From contig OX442317.1 in assembly GCA_949358305.1 (NCBI GenBank), positions 6,452,186 through 6,516,185 on the forward strand: DNA of 64,000 nt, written 5' to 3'. The notes under the pieces are model-generated. The model did no database searches and was not told the origin of the DNA. It was given only the letters and a program-made list of their open reading frames with translations. The DNA is from Strigamia acuminata. Lineage: Eukaryota > Arthropoda > Chilopoda > Geophilomorpha > Linotaeniidae. A program made the position numbers and the translations under genes. Positions 1 through 12,007 of this stretch are shown piece by piece (positions within the stretch are counted from its first letter, which is position 1; each line of letters opens with the position of its first letter).

Positions 1-1028
1 TCAAATCTTTCTTCTTTTACCATTCCGATGGTCATATCAATTGTTGGACCAAGGCCCAGTTGAAACCTCCGGCACAAGTGTTTGTAAAAAAAAGAAAAAT
101 CTTTTTCCCATCTCTAATCACTTTGCCACAGTCCTCACTGATCCGAAGGCCAATTGAGAATGATAAAAGCAAATCTCAACTCGATCCATCATACATAGAG
201 CGTGTCTCCTAAATGTGGCTCACTTCCAGAGACTCGATTTCGGACGCCCTGCCTCTTCGGTTTCGATGACCCAATTGGGAATTCATATTAGAGGGAAGTC
301 ACGAAATTTTTTATATCGCTCCCAGCTGATTTCACATCAAGATATCTTCATTTTCTATCGTAAATATGGTCTTTGTTTCTTCCATTTTTATTTTATTTTT
401 ATCAAATTGCCATCGGTTCGTGAACAGAATAAATCTACGTCGTATCGACATCAATGGCGATGCTTGGATCGATGTTTTCTTCTTTGGAGAATTTTTTCCT
501 TTTTTTCTTTTCTTTTCTTTCTACACGTCCAATTAGAAAGTTTTGAAAATTGTGCGCTTATTTAAAGTGCTTGTCAGTTTGTGCGAGCGCGTTGACCAGA
601 TTGCAGGAATTTTAATCCCGAGCCACGTAGGTGAGTTGTGACAAACACGGCAAATGACAGTGCACATTTTGCACGTACGCAAACATTTGTGCTCCTATCA
701 AACTGCGCGGTTAAAGCTGGACAAAACTTAATAACCGCGAGCAAGATGGTTTGCCGTGTTACGACCTCTTCTTAATAATTAATCCAACTAATTTCTTGAG
801 CCAATACAAGTTGCACGTAGTTTTTCAGTAATTGATAAGTGCACGACCCGTGACCAGTTATACGGGTTTGTTTAAATCATTGTAAATTCTTTAAAAAAAA
901 AATCTTTCATTTTTTAAAAAATTTTATCTCCGTGTGAACAACAAAACTAACGATTTTTAAGCATAAAAAAATCAATTCTTTTTCAATTTGCTCTTAAAAA
1001 TCCCAATATTTCTGTAAATTACGCTATA
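1..1028. other. Non-coding AT-rich region
   Basis: I see no gene here. Open frames are short and of low complexity, and there are several A or T runs, for example near 890-920. No inverted repeat or splice-like structure stood out. The TA at 1027-1028 is the target site of the mariner remnant that follows. Confidence 0.6.
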
Positions 1029-1554
1029 CAAGGTGTTCGCAAAGTCTTTAGACAATTTTAAAAAATTAAAGTTTTTATTCATGTTATGTTTCTTATTTTG
1101 GAGATCAATTAAAACATGAAAATAATCAAAAAACGAAACGTGTACAAAAATGGCTACTCCCCATAAGAAATAACAATTCACAAAGTTCTCCATAAGAATC
1201 TTCTCATTCCCCAGACATACCACCCTTCGACTTCTTCTTGTGGGATTATATGAAAGATATTGTGTATCGTACCAAAGTAAGGGATATAAATGACCTTAAT
1301 CAGAGAATAATTGCCTCCATAGAGACCATCGATGAAGCTGTATTAAAAAGGACATGGACAGAAATCGAAAATCGGTTAGATTTGGTCCGTGCAACGAATG
1401 GGGACCAAATAGAAATTTATTAACTATTTGAAAAAAAAAAAAAAAACATTACTATACTGTATACTTTATGTTATGCACAAGTTTCAAAAGTATTTCATTT
1501 TTTTGTAATTTTAATAAATTTTTCAAATTGTCTAGATACTTTACGAACACCCTG
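1029..1554 (+). mobile_element. Tc1/mariner-superfamily element, internally deleted
   Basis: The element is 526 bp and flanked by TA on both sides (1027-1028 and 1555-1556), the hallmark target duplication of this superfamily. Its ends are imperfect inverted repeats: CAAGGTGTTCGCAAAGTCTT on the left, and the right end read on the minus strand is CAGGGTGTTCGTAAAGTATC, both continuing into a shared AGACAATTT. Only the C-terminal quarter of the transposase frame is left inside, so it cannot move by itself. The sequence just right of it (from about 1557) resembles 42820-42870, so it may have landed in an older dispersed repeat. Confidence 0.85.
1202..1423 (+). pseudogene. Truncated mariner-like transposase, C-terminal end
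   Basis: The frame opens with the peptide SPDIPPFDFFLW, which fits the region around the third catalytic aspartate of mariner-type DDE/D transposases (SPDL-P-D-LW pattern). It then runs through a typical C-terminal tail, with motifs such as TWTEIENRLDLVRATNG, to a stop at 1421-1423. There is no natural start codon. The N-terminal DNA-binding region and the first two catalytic aspartates are absent from the 170 bp between the left terminal repeat and this frame. This is a remnant. Assignment to the superfamily is firm; the subfamily is not. Confidence 0.8.
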
Positions 1555-2935
1555 TAGCAAGAAAAATGTATTACAAAATGCATTCTCCTGAAACCCAATG
1601 CAGTATAATTTCAATGTATTTGTGATCCATATAAAAATTCGTTCGATTAATATGAAAAATCCAAATGAAATGGCTATTTTTCTCTTCAAGCCAGTATTGT
1701 TTTATTTGATTTGATTTTTATGACATGTTAGTTTATCTTTACTTTGTCCTCCTGCCCACTTTTTAACCTCCATCAAAAGTACACAAAGCTACACATTAGC
1801 CTTTGGACAAAACCAATAACCGGTAGCTTATTTTCCCCATCTCCTTTTTTTATTCTTTTTATTCGTCCAAGTGGATATCACTTTAAGACATCTTTCAACC
1901 ACTTTTTCCAGTCTAGCGTGTATAATTTCAATATCTCGTGGAAAAGTGGTTTGATATGAATTATGCCATAACTCAAAATGGCAGAAAGAAAAGAAAAAGG
2001 AAAAAATAAAGCCAAGAATAAATAAAAGTTTTGGATACAATCACTCACGATGGTGCTATTTCTCTTTTCACTGCGGATAGGACCTAGGCCTGCTTGCACT
2101 GTAACTGCTTGAGTGGTTTTCGAGGCAAAATAAATCAAAATGCTATATAGAGTTGGGTGTTTTCCGAACGAGAGGTCCCACCCCTTATATAAAAAAAATC
2201 CCCCAGTGCAGGCATCATCAAAAAACAGAACCTATCTCGTCTTATACCGCCGGCTTCAGCCTTCTGATTAGGGTTATACTTTTGCACTTTTATTCCTTTC
2301 CATCCCGCCCATCGCTTTTGTATTTTCCTTTTTATCACCCAAAACTTGAATTGTTTCATGTGCAACGCAAGCGCACTTAATTAAACTAATTGTCAACAAA
2401 TATTAAACTTGCTTCAAAAAAATAATCAAATAAAGTCAATTTACTTTATCATTAATAATATAATGACGATTAAATTGAAATTGTTAAATTCATCAATTTC
2501 TTTTTTTTTTGTTTAGTTAAAACGAGTGCAAATTCGCTATAATATGAAAAAATTTAAATGATACAGTATAGAGAAAAAAAGAGATCTTTTACTGATGATT
2601 TGCATTTTAAATCCCCAAGAGAAAAATAAAATACTTTTTTCTGTACTTTCACTGCGCAAGTGATGCTCGCCTCAGCAAAAAAGAAAGTCGTCTCTTTAAT
2701 ACAAGCTAGGACTAGACTGAAATCATAATGACAATAAACTAACTGCCAATGTGATATTTATCAAATATCACACTAAATTTATACTTTAATGTTAAAATAT
2801 TTAAAAAGCTCTTTTAAAGACAAAAAAATATATACAGTATGTATAAATATGCTAATACAATATCCTTACTTCCATTATCTTCAACATGCGGTGGCAAAAA
2901 CTGTTGCATTTTGCATGAAAAAGATTGAAGTCGAT
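1555..2935. other. Non-coding region with one TATA-like site
   Basis: No supportable gene. Sequence at about 1557-1610 is shared with about 42820-42870 and is probably an old dispersed repeat. A TATATAAAA stretch near 2186-2194 could be a core promoter reading right, but no convincing first exon follows. A small perfect hairpin (GTGATATTT, 3-nt loop, AAATATCAC) lies near 2751-2771. Confidence 0.4.
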
Positions 2936-3041
2936 TGTTGGAATTAAAGCTCGTTTATTGCGCCCGCACGCATTGGTACCCCAAACCGGAAGTGACCAAT
3001 CATCTTCTCTTGGTGGGCATGGTTACATCAACTCCCCCTGG
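2936..3041 (-). repeat. Possible copia-like LTR end with polypurine tract
   Basis: Read on the minus strand, a purine run (CAGGGGGAG, near 3032-3041) is followed by about 95 bp that begins near TGATGTAACC and ends TTCCAACA. It has AATAAACGAGC, a possible polyadenylation signal, inside. This is the layout of the 3' end of an LTR retrotransposon: polypurine tract, then a very short LTR. Short LTRs bounded by TGTTGGAA or its complement are common in Ty1/copia elements. No coding part of the element is left, and the polarity is inferred only from the purine run. Confidence 0.3.
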
Positions 3042-4030
3042 CGGAGAAGACCCTCTTTCGGGATTTGCTCCCACTGGATCAAGGTGACACAAAATACACA
3101 ACAAAAACTAGAAAATTCCAACATTCTTGACTGTTTGCAATTCAAATCCAAGACAAATACAAATAATACAAAGTGAAATATTCACGGTAATGGAAAATGT
3201 CAACAAACCATGTGGGAACAGCAGATAAACCGAAAGCTTCAAGCTACAAACAATAAACTCCTAAAACAAACCAATTTCGAATTTCTATTTCTCCAACTCA
3301 TTTCTATTCAATTCTCTAAATTACATTACAATTTCAATTAAAACTTCCAAGTGCTGCCTCTAAATGGCATAAAAAATGGGACGATAATGCCATTCTCTGC
3401 AAATTCCAAAAAAAAAAAAAAAAAAAAAAAAAAATTCTACAAAACTTTAACCGGCGAAAGCAAAAAGAAAAAAAAAATCGAAAGTCTGACAAATGTTCTG
3501 CAGTAGACAAACAAATCTTACTGATAAGGTAATCTGTTTCTCAGCACTACTGCTAGTGTTATGTGCAGTAGAGTGGGCTGAGTAAGCATGAAAAATCAAA
3601 TCACCACACATTTATGCTTCAGTCACAGTTTCTTTTCATTCCCCTCTTGATCTTCAAGATGTCATAAAATATTATACTCTTGCCACATTTAGTTGCATGT
3701 AGTGGGAAGTATAAAAACCCGATTCTCAACCGTCCTATATGGTTACCCCTGGGGAACCCAATGGCTTCAGCGATGCTACAATCTGTGCTCAAGCTGCAGA
3801 TACAGTTTTGCCTTACATCTCATGTCCGTTTTACATGAAACACTCCTTAAATTCGCATTTCAGTCGTAAAATCCTAAAAGACAAAAACAGTGTCGTGCCA
3901 CAACACTCATATCTATTCTCAAACCTTGGGATGTAATGGCACAATAAGTCCCCTACATGCGAACACTCGAGTTACGAACTTTCAGAGATATGAACTTCAA
4001 ACTTCGCAGCAGCGCTTGTGCTTCAGAATA
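3042..4030. other. Non-coding region, poly-A run and a TATA-like site
   Basis: Contains a run of about 25 A at 3409-3434. A TATAAAA at 3710-3716 is followed 23 bp later by an ATG opening a 65-codon frame (3739-3936). The frame resembles nothing I know and has no exon signals I trust, so I do not call it a gene. Confidence 0.4.
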
Positions 4031-4140
4031 CGGTCAAAACTCTTTATAACGAATCGCGATATAACAAATTATCGATATAACGAATACCTAAAAATGGCTG
4101 GTTTGGTTGGCTGGATAAATAAAATTAAAAATGTTTTCTT
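4031..4140 (+). repeat. Pogo-like terminal repeat fragment
   Basis: After a TA dinucleotide the sequence starts CGGTCAAAACTCTTTATAAC. It continues with repeated ATATAACGAAT-type units into ACCTAAAAATGGC. The same string, reverse complemented, forms the right terminus of the element that hosts the BEL insertion (11503-11557 joined to 28044-28068). A matching opposite end is not clear, so this is a truncated copy or a family member with a different interior. Confidence 0.6.
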
Positions 4141-6713
4141 TAATTAGAATTAACAATTTTTCCATCTGGACTTACGGAACTCGTTGTTATGTAGAGCACT
4201 TACCTATTTTATCTTTTGGGAATGGACAAGATTATTCTAATATTTAAACACGTGAGCCAACGTGCACATCCACCGATGTCCCGACGAGAGCTGCTGGTGA
4301 TGGCTAAACCAACTTTAACCTTTCTCCCTTGGGTAATCAATTAGCTGAGAAAAGATGCACGAATCGTGTTAAACTCGAAAATACTGCTATGATTCTTATA
4401 AATTAACCAGGCATGATTCTGACAAGACGGATGACGTGTAGTCTAGTACTAACTTGGCCTCAGAAGGCAGATCAAGAGTTTGACATAGCACAGGCACAGC
4501 AGCACTTGTTTCAAAATATCGATCTATGTCGTATTTTTTTGCAATTTAAGTGTGTTATTTTGATTGAAAGATGCAGAAAACTGTAAGCTTTAATTAGTTG
4601 TTTTGTAGAAATGAATTAAAACTCATTAGACTGCATTTGCAGTTGGGAAGAAAAAGATTCATTCGTAGAAGAATTTCCGTGTAGGTAGCTAAGTTTCTAT
4701 TGCATTTGGCCTCTTCCCATTCTTTCTGGCCAGTTAATAAACTGCCTTGTCAGCCTCGCCGACCAATAAAACTTTATTTCGACGTACAAGCGTAACTTTT
4801 ACTTAGAATGAAAATTTACGAGGCGAAATCAGAATATTTTAATGTAGCTGCGCAGGGAAATGGCCGACCGCATGTAGTTTGTCAAAGCGATTTCACTTTG
4901 TCATTGACTTATGTGGCTGCTGACCCGCACTAAGTATTTAACATCCCCAGTGTAAAAATAAAACTGGAGCACAAACTCACCATAATGTGCTGTAAGCAAT
5001 TTGAGCATGTTTTATCAAGATCTAGATAAAATATCTTGCTGCAACAACACCCAAATCAAATCATGTGAGAGATTTGCGTTGCTGATAAAATGTTAAATGC
5101 CCTACATACATTAATTTGGAAATCGGACTGTCACAACAAACATAACCAGAATTAAAACTAAAGAGCCTACACCCGATATTCTGTTTTAACATTCCATTTC
5201 TTTCATTTAACCAATGAATTGCGTTTGTGGCCCCCTTATTTAAACATAATTCAGCATTTACTCACATTTCAGAAGGTGGATGCTTCGCCTGAAAGTGTTT
5301 ATGACACTTGAAAGTCTGATCCGTTGATCTAACGTTCGAGGCGGCCATTTTTAATTTGGTTGTAAAAACTAAAAACCGATTCATAAACCACTCCAGTCGT
5401 GGTTTTGGCTTTTGCGGTTTTTGGTGATGGTTTTTAGCTGTTTTTGATGCCATTCCGTTTATAGAAACAATAAAAACCGTACAATTGGGTGTAAATAACA
5501 AAAAATAATAATAATAATACTGTAATAAAAAATACATTTTTTTAAAAAAATATTAGTTCAACTTTAACATGATTTGTAGGTTCGTCCCGTTTCATAGTAA
5601 GGGATGCATAGGATCTAGTCATTGCAATTAGTTTCCTAATGAAAGTAATAGTAATTTACGACTGTATCCCTCAAACTGTTCCTCCGATTATTGGTCCAAT
5701 TGAGGCTGATGAACTAAGGGTTCGTGACCAAGTTTCATAAACACGTGTGCGTGTGGATGAGGATGCTGAAACAGCTGTTGCGAAGCCGAGAGAAGATTGT
5801 GGACAGCTTTTCATGCCTTCAAAATGAACTCCATGATTAAACGACACAGACTTGCCTTCTTAATATTGTCACTACCACACAACGCAATCAACACACAAAG
5901 CAGTGTGCAAAGAAAAATCCAATAAAAAAATCATTAGAATGATGAAATGACTTGTCACTTCTTTCATCGGATAAAAGAAATCCCCTATACTTTTTAATAT
6001 TACGTCTGCAAAACTTTATGCTTTTCATTAACACGAATCACGCCCAAAAAAATGCCCATTACTCGACGGTGCGACTCGGAATGCTGGATGCGACACACAC
6101 CGACAGAATTGTAATTCCAATTAAAAAATGCGTGACATTTTTTATTTATTTCAAATTGTCAACTTGAAATTTCATCAGTCGACATTTTTCGTCCCAATAC
6201 TTACTCATATTGGTTTTCTTTGCTTTCTTGTTGACCTCTAGCAAGCAATCTTGAGAAGTTTCAAAGTTCACGCCCGAGACAAAGCTGCTTAGGAAGTTGA
6301 GCCCTTGAGAGTCTGCAAGGCTATTCTCATTAGCAGCGGCTGAAAAAGGTTGAGAATCACGTACTTCTTCAAGATCAATGACTTGCCTCGTGTTCCATGC
6401 AACTGTCTCATCCTGGATTTAGATTAAAACAAAATTCCCAACTTGTAATTCCACTTGATGCAATGCAATGCCTCAGCATTTCGCGCTCTTCGCTTTCCTT
6501 ACAACAAATATCAAATTGCTCAACTAGATTCCATTCAAATCGTATTAGACGCACTTTCTGCACTCTCATGTCTCCTTATAAGACGTTAAGAAGCATTAAA
6601 CTCAACTAAGCACTTACTAAGTTCACAGATAAGTGAAAAAACTCAATTTTGCATCACTTTGCATAGCAGAATTTACTTTTCCAGAAAATCAAAATTATAA
6701 TTGTACCAAGTGA
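4141..6713. other. Non-coding region
   Basis: No gene that I can support. The longest open frame (91 codons, minus, 5262-5537) is rich in Tyr, Phe and Lys over AT-rich DNA and looks fortuitous. Confidence 0.5.
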
Positions 6714-7212
6714 CTACGTTCATGTCCGACTTGAACGTATTATTTTCATGACGCGCTGTGATTGGTTGAAAGATGCAGTGAAATACAAACTGAAAATACA
6801 CAGTTTGGTCTACTTTGCTAAAAACGGATTATGGTGTGTTCTGTGCTTGGATTGTATAGATGGGAAGTGGATGTAGTTGGATTGAATTGGACACGAGGCA
6901 GTTGTTGTAAGAATATCTGCATGAATGAATATATTTGCATAAAAGTACAGGTGGCGCTGTACGCGATCTCATAACGTCACGAGAACGCGACGCGCATGAC
7001 GTGCGTCACAATGAAACAATGAAAGGAATGTACAGAATTGGAGTGCGAAAAACTCCAGATTAGGTTAGGTCTGGAGGAAAAAAAATAAGCTAAAACCTCG
7101 AGAACATCGAATTTGAGAAAACTTACGTTCAGGAAACGAATCGACATCAATGGATCTCAGTTAATCCCAGCGCGTCATGAAAATAATAGATTCACGTCGG
7201 ACGTGAACGTAG
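6714..7212. mobile_element. MITE-like element with ~45-bp inverted repeats
   Basis: The left end begins CTACGTTCATGTCCGACTTG and runs into TATTATTTTCATGACGCGCTG. The right end, reverse complemented, begins CTACGTTCACGTCCGACGTG and runs into the same ATTATTTTCATGACGCGCTG. The similarity may extend 15-20 bp further outwards (TATAATT on both sides), so the true ends could lie near 6695 and 7230. The roughly 500-bp interior has no transposase frame. It is a non-autonomous DNA transposon; the superfamily is not resolved because no clear target duplication was identified. Confidence 0.75.
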
Positions 7213-8787
7213 CCACTGCCATAATTATAACCAAAAATAGTACTCGGAGTGACATTACTGATAATAATTCAACTCACTAAAATCCATTAACACTGCAGCC
7301 ATCTAGTTTCATCATCACCAATTGGTTTTTCCAGAGTGTCAAGCAGCATTAGCCCATGTATCATTCATCAATAAACCCGTGCATTCATCAACAACAACAA
7401 AAAAAGAAACCCAAGCATTTTTAACCCACCTATTTACTTCTCTGCCGTGCTATCTGTGCTTTCTAAGCATATTACCAAAACCTCTCCGGCAGAAATTCCC
7501 AATGATTAATTTTGTTTGTACAAATTTGACTATGACACACGATCGTGCAAACACGTTGTCATTGCCTAACAAAGATCATGAACTTATACTTCACACCTTT
7601 CTTAATAAAGCAGACGGGAATTTACCGTTTATTCATTGACAAAAACAAACCGAGATAAAATGGCGCCAACTAAGATTTATGAACTTCCAGCGCACGCAAT
7701 CTTAAAAACAAAAGAAAAAAAGACAGAAAAGCCATTAACTGCATTTGCAGGCCTCCAAGATATGTGCAGGACGGAATTCTCAACTGCGAGAGTTGAGTAA
7801 TACCAAGTAATACATTAACAACAATTTGTCTGTACTCGAGCTCGCAAACACCGGGCATAGTCCTGCATTAACACTAGTTTTGACGGTGCAAAACCTCAAG
7901 TTACACCGGTGTAAAACAGACGATTTCGATCGCAATGTTGATGGGATAACAGAACCCCCTCGTCGCCGTCCCACTCTCCTCCGCTTGCTACCAATTTACA
8001 CGCGTGATTAGATTTTATACTTTAATTTTAAGAGCTTCTTCCATTCGAATGAGTCGAAATAAACTTTTTTTTTAATGAGTGCTTGCTCGACAAATTTTGC
8101 ATCCATAATTGATTGAGGAAAAAAAAAGAATTTTATCAATTAGTTTATTCAACCACATCAGATTGATAAGGCCTGAATTGGTGTGTCAAATCTAATAATT
8201 ATTTCACTTGCAAATTTCGAGAATAAAGGGAGAAGGAGGGAAAAAATCATCCATAAACTGATCATCATCTAATTATTGATTTATCTCCTCAACTTTGAAG
8301 AATAAAAAATGGAAAATGGGCGTAAACTTTGATAATATTTTCGAGTGATTCTACAATTTCATTATACTTAGGAAATGAAGTGGAAGACCCTTAGCATTTA
8401 GTAAAGCTAATCCAACTATGGCTTTTGTCAAGTCATCTCTTGCTTTTGGCCTTTGCCCTCTACCTGACCACCATTTAATAAGACTAACAAGTTTTATAAC
8501 CAGCAGCATCTTGCAGCTTAATGGACAATTTGTCCGATGACCGTGTCTATAATTTTCATTCGCGTTATGTGACTCCATTATAAAGTTGATAGAACAAACC
8601 TCATCTGACTTTTAACTCGAAAAATAAACTCAAATTTCATTTTAAAAGATATTTCGTTAACGATTTACATTTTTGGACAAAGTCAGGAGGTCGGCTTATG
8701 AACGGGTCAATGCCAAATTACTCGTGTGTCGATTGCGTTTCAGCATGAACCAAGGATAACAAGGACATGTATCCACATAAATACGAG
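7213..8787. other. Non-coding region
   Basis: Several open frames occur (for example 105 codons at 7322-7639 plus), but they are low-complexity or overlap one another on opposite strands and have no recognisable domain. No inverted-repeat element was found. Confidence 0.45.
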
Positions 8788-9164
8788 TAAGTTGGGCCTA
8801 TTTTCCATTGGCTGAGCCTTTTCATTTGTGTAGTTATACCAAAGAATAGATCAAAACACTGGCTGACATTTTGATTGGTTTCCAAACAAAACAACCAATA
8901 AAAAAATTAGAAAATTGTCTGCTCTCTTGACAAAACAATCAATAAACTGAATAAAACATAAATATTGAAATAAAAACAGCATAAATGTATATTTAATGAA
9001 TTGAAAAAACATTTTCTTATAAAATAAAAATAACATTACATCATTTCAATTATTAAAATAATCAAAAAAATTAAAAACAAAACTGAACCACTTTTCCTGG
9101 TGGTAGCACACAGTCCACAGTTAAGAGTTATGTAGCTCAGCCAATGGAAAATAGGCCCAACTTA
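8788..9164. mobile_element. MITE family C, copy 1
   Basis: The ends form a near-perfect inverted repeat of about 30 bp: TAAGTTGGGCCTATTTTCCA then TTGGCTGAGC on the left, and the reverse complement at 9136-9164. The subterminal part on the right (CTTTTCCTGGTGGTAG, then ACAGTCCACAGTTAAGAG, then CAGCCAATGG) aligns with the same part of the element at 51640-52071, so the two are one family. The interior is AT-rich and non-coding. Confidence 0.75.
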
Positions 9165-11110
9165 TTTTTGTAGGCCTAAACTCCAACCTTTTTTAATTTT
9201 AACTTTTTCTTTTCCAGCATGGGGAAGTCGGCTTACTATTGGGACATCCACTTTTTACGACTTTTTCCTTTTCAACTAGGTGGTTCGGCTTACGAACGAC
9301 CATATACGGTGTTTATTTTTTCTATTTACACTAAAAAAAATTGAAAATGTGTATCAAACTTACAACTTTGCTATCACCCATGAAAGCAATTTAAAGCGTG
9401 CAATTTGTATCCGAGTATAAATACAATTTTATCACGTAATCCTCAATGTGCAATCATCTCAAACTAATCCTTCATCAGTCGGTAGCCGTTAAACGAGCAC
9501 AAAACCATCGCGCCATGGACACCAGGTGGAAATTGCTTATAACGAAACATCCATTTCCAGTTGGCCCGTCGGGGGCTTTCGTGCTAACGCCACCACTCGA
9601 TGATGAAAGCTGTACATTTGTGTCGACATAACATCGTCTCAAATAGTCTCCGGACAGAGATAAACTTTCCCCAAGATTCGCTTTAACCATTGGTCAAGGC
9701 ACCATCCGTTCGGATCCAGTGGAGTATCCTTGGGCCCCCTAATAAGCCAATTTACACCTGGCTATATGAGTACTTTCTGTCCAGACATTGATCCGAGCTC
9801 AGACTAAAGTGAGATACAACCTGGCATTTCCAACTCGTCATTAGCCCACTTCTATACATCACATTATTGGCTACAATTTCCTGCCAAAATATGCTCCACA
9901 TGCTTGGTAAACAGTCATGCAAATGCCAACTTGCATCTCAATCAATACGACGCTGCAGCTTTCGTGCCAAACGCTTTTAAAGATGCTTTAGTCAAATTGA
10001 TACACCTTTTTAACTTGTCACATGTTATTAGACATGCTATCAACATATTTTGTTTACTAAGGAAAGCACGTTTCATTTAGATATGGCTTTGTTATTGGTG
10101 GTTTCAATAAAACAGTGCAAAGTGCGAGTTTCCATGCATTTTCTAATTGAAATCATCAGAAAATTTCATTCAAAAGGGCGTCTTTTTTTTTTCTTTTTTT
10201 CTTTTTGCTTTAAAAAGCGGAAATAGCGAATAGGAAATTTCCAATGCACTTTCGGGTACAAAATTGGATCATATTCAAACAACTAAACTCAATTTAAAAC
10301 TGTGTTACACGGAAGTAACATTGTTATGCACCAAATCATGTAGATTTGCCATATAATATATTTTTTTTTAAATCAAAAACCCAATTGTGAATTTTCTTTT
10401 ATTTCGAACGTGTAATTGGAAAATGTGTTATTTTCGTGGAATGTAAAGTCAAAATAAAATAAATCAATTTGACCGGAACACTCGCATATACCAATATACA
10501 TGTCCAGTATTTATACAACATGTTTACCTATACGTGTTTACTTATAACGTGTTTGCTCCTTTCCTTATATATCCAATAGTTTACCTTTGAGATGTTCCAT
10601 TTATTTGTTACGATAAAACAAGTTTCGAGTCATGGGTTTAATTCAGCATGCTGCAATTTGGTCCAAGCTATTATCTGGCTTGTCAATAAATGCCACTATT
10701 TATTTCTCTAGAAAAAGGTCAAAGATAACGGAAATAAACTATTTGCAAAACAAACAGAAAAAAAAATAAGAAGAAAAAAATCGCCATTTTGTTGTCGAAA
10801 CAACAAAAACGAATTGATTTCCCTCTCAAAGTGCGAATTGATTGAATCAATTCGTAGTAAAATAAAGATGCATGACACAAAGTGGAAGTTATTAAACAGC
10901 GCCAAATTTAATATTGGTTTTCTGTCCATATTCTAAGTGTAAAGTGTAACGAGGTTAATGAAAAGGTTATTGCGCGCTCATGGGTGAAGAAAGATTTTCA
11001 TAATGGGTCAGAGGTGAGATGGACAGATGGTAACATAATAGAAACGAGGAAGATTTCCTTAAATACAACACATTTATTAATATTTAAAAAAAAATTATTG
11101 CTTTCAAATA
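9165..11110. other. Non-coding region, GC-richer patch at 9440-9780
   Basis: About 9440-9780 is GC-richer than its surroundings and is open on both strands for 61-71 codons. Neither frame carries a motif I recognise or clear splice borders, so an exon is possible but not supported. The rest is AT-rich without features. TA at 11109-11110 is the target site of the element that follows. Confidence 0.4.
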
Positions 11111-11557
11111 CAGTAGAAGTATAACGACTCGCAAAAATCCGGAAAAATCCATTCGTTATAACGAGAATTCGTTTTATCGAAATTTTGTAACATGGTGTTC
11201 TTTTGAAAGTTCACAAAGTCGATTTATAATTAATTCTGATCAAAACTGTGTATAATTACTGATTTTACTGATTTTCTGAATTCTCGAATTAAAACATGTC
11301 TTTTTTTGGTTAAGAACAAGTTTATTGTTATTTCTGGGGGTCGCAAATACAAATTCAAAGGAACAAAGGGTAAAATTAGACAATTTATGACACTCTTACA
11401 GCACTTCCGACCACGCGTCATCCAATATCGCACAAAAGCACCTCCTGTATGTTGACTACTCTGCGCTACACCGCGCTATTCCACTCGAACTCGTACAACC
11501 TTGCTACTTCTATTGCCATTTTTAGGTATTCGTTATATCAATAATTCGTTATATTGC

Positions 11558-11895
11558 TGTTAAACTTGAAGAGAAATAAATGTTCCTACAAATTTACCAC
11601 ACAATTTCCAAAGTCCTTGGCTACAAATGATGTTTAAATTGAAGTTTCAAAATGGCGTCGGAGCAGTAAAGAAGCACAACCACACGTTTTACAAAGCAAA
11701 AGTACACTGATTTTATTCATAAAAAGGAAAAGGAAATGCTAATGACGAATTCGGAGAACCAATCACGAGCGTCCGCAAGGTAGGGGAATGAAAATATCAA
11801 ACAACAATACAAATTAAACAATAAAATTAAACACATTTATCAATTCAAACAATATAAACGAAGCAATTCACGCGTAAAATCATCCGATTTTCACA
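11558..11895 (-). repeat. BEL 3' LTR
   Basis: On the minus strand it runs from TGTGAAAATCGG to the terminal TTAACA. It is 338 bp and, compared base by base by eye, shows no difference from the copy at 27701-28038. The 20 bp on its internal side are C-rich on the minus strand rather than a good purine tract, which is unusual for the spot where plus-strand priming should occur. Confidence 0.9.
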
Positions 11896-12007
11896 CTGCC
11901 GGGCGGGGATCGCTTGACTCTACTTCCAAACGCACAAGACGTTGTATCGGTCGACGCAAATGTTCTCCATTGGCGAGCACCATTTCACACGATCTGGTTT
12001 TGTCATC

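Noticed and set aside
3739-3936. 65-codon frame just after a TATAAAA
   Set aside because: No similarity to a known protein, no splice or conservation evidence; TATA-like strings are frequent in this AT-rich DNA.
7322-7639. 105-codon plus-strand frame
   Set aside because: Contains Thr/Lys/Leu-rich low-complexity sequence, with no domain or exon signals.
9475-9690. Opposed open frames on both strands in a GC-richer patch
   Set aside because: Neither strand is preferred, no motif, no splice borders; kept only as a note in the region entry.
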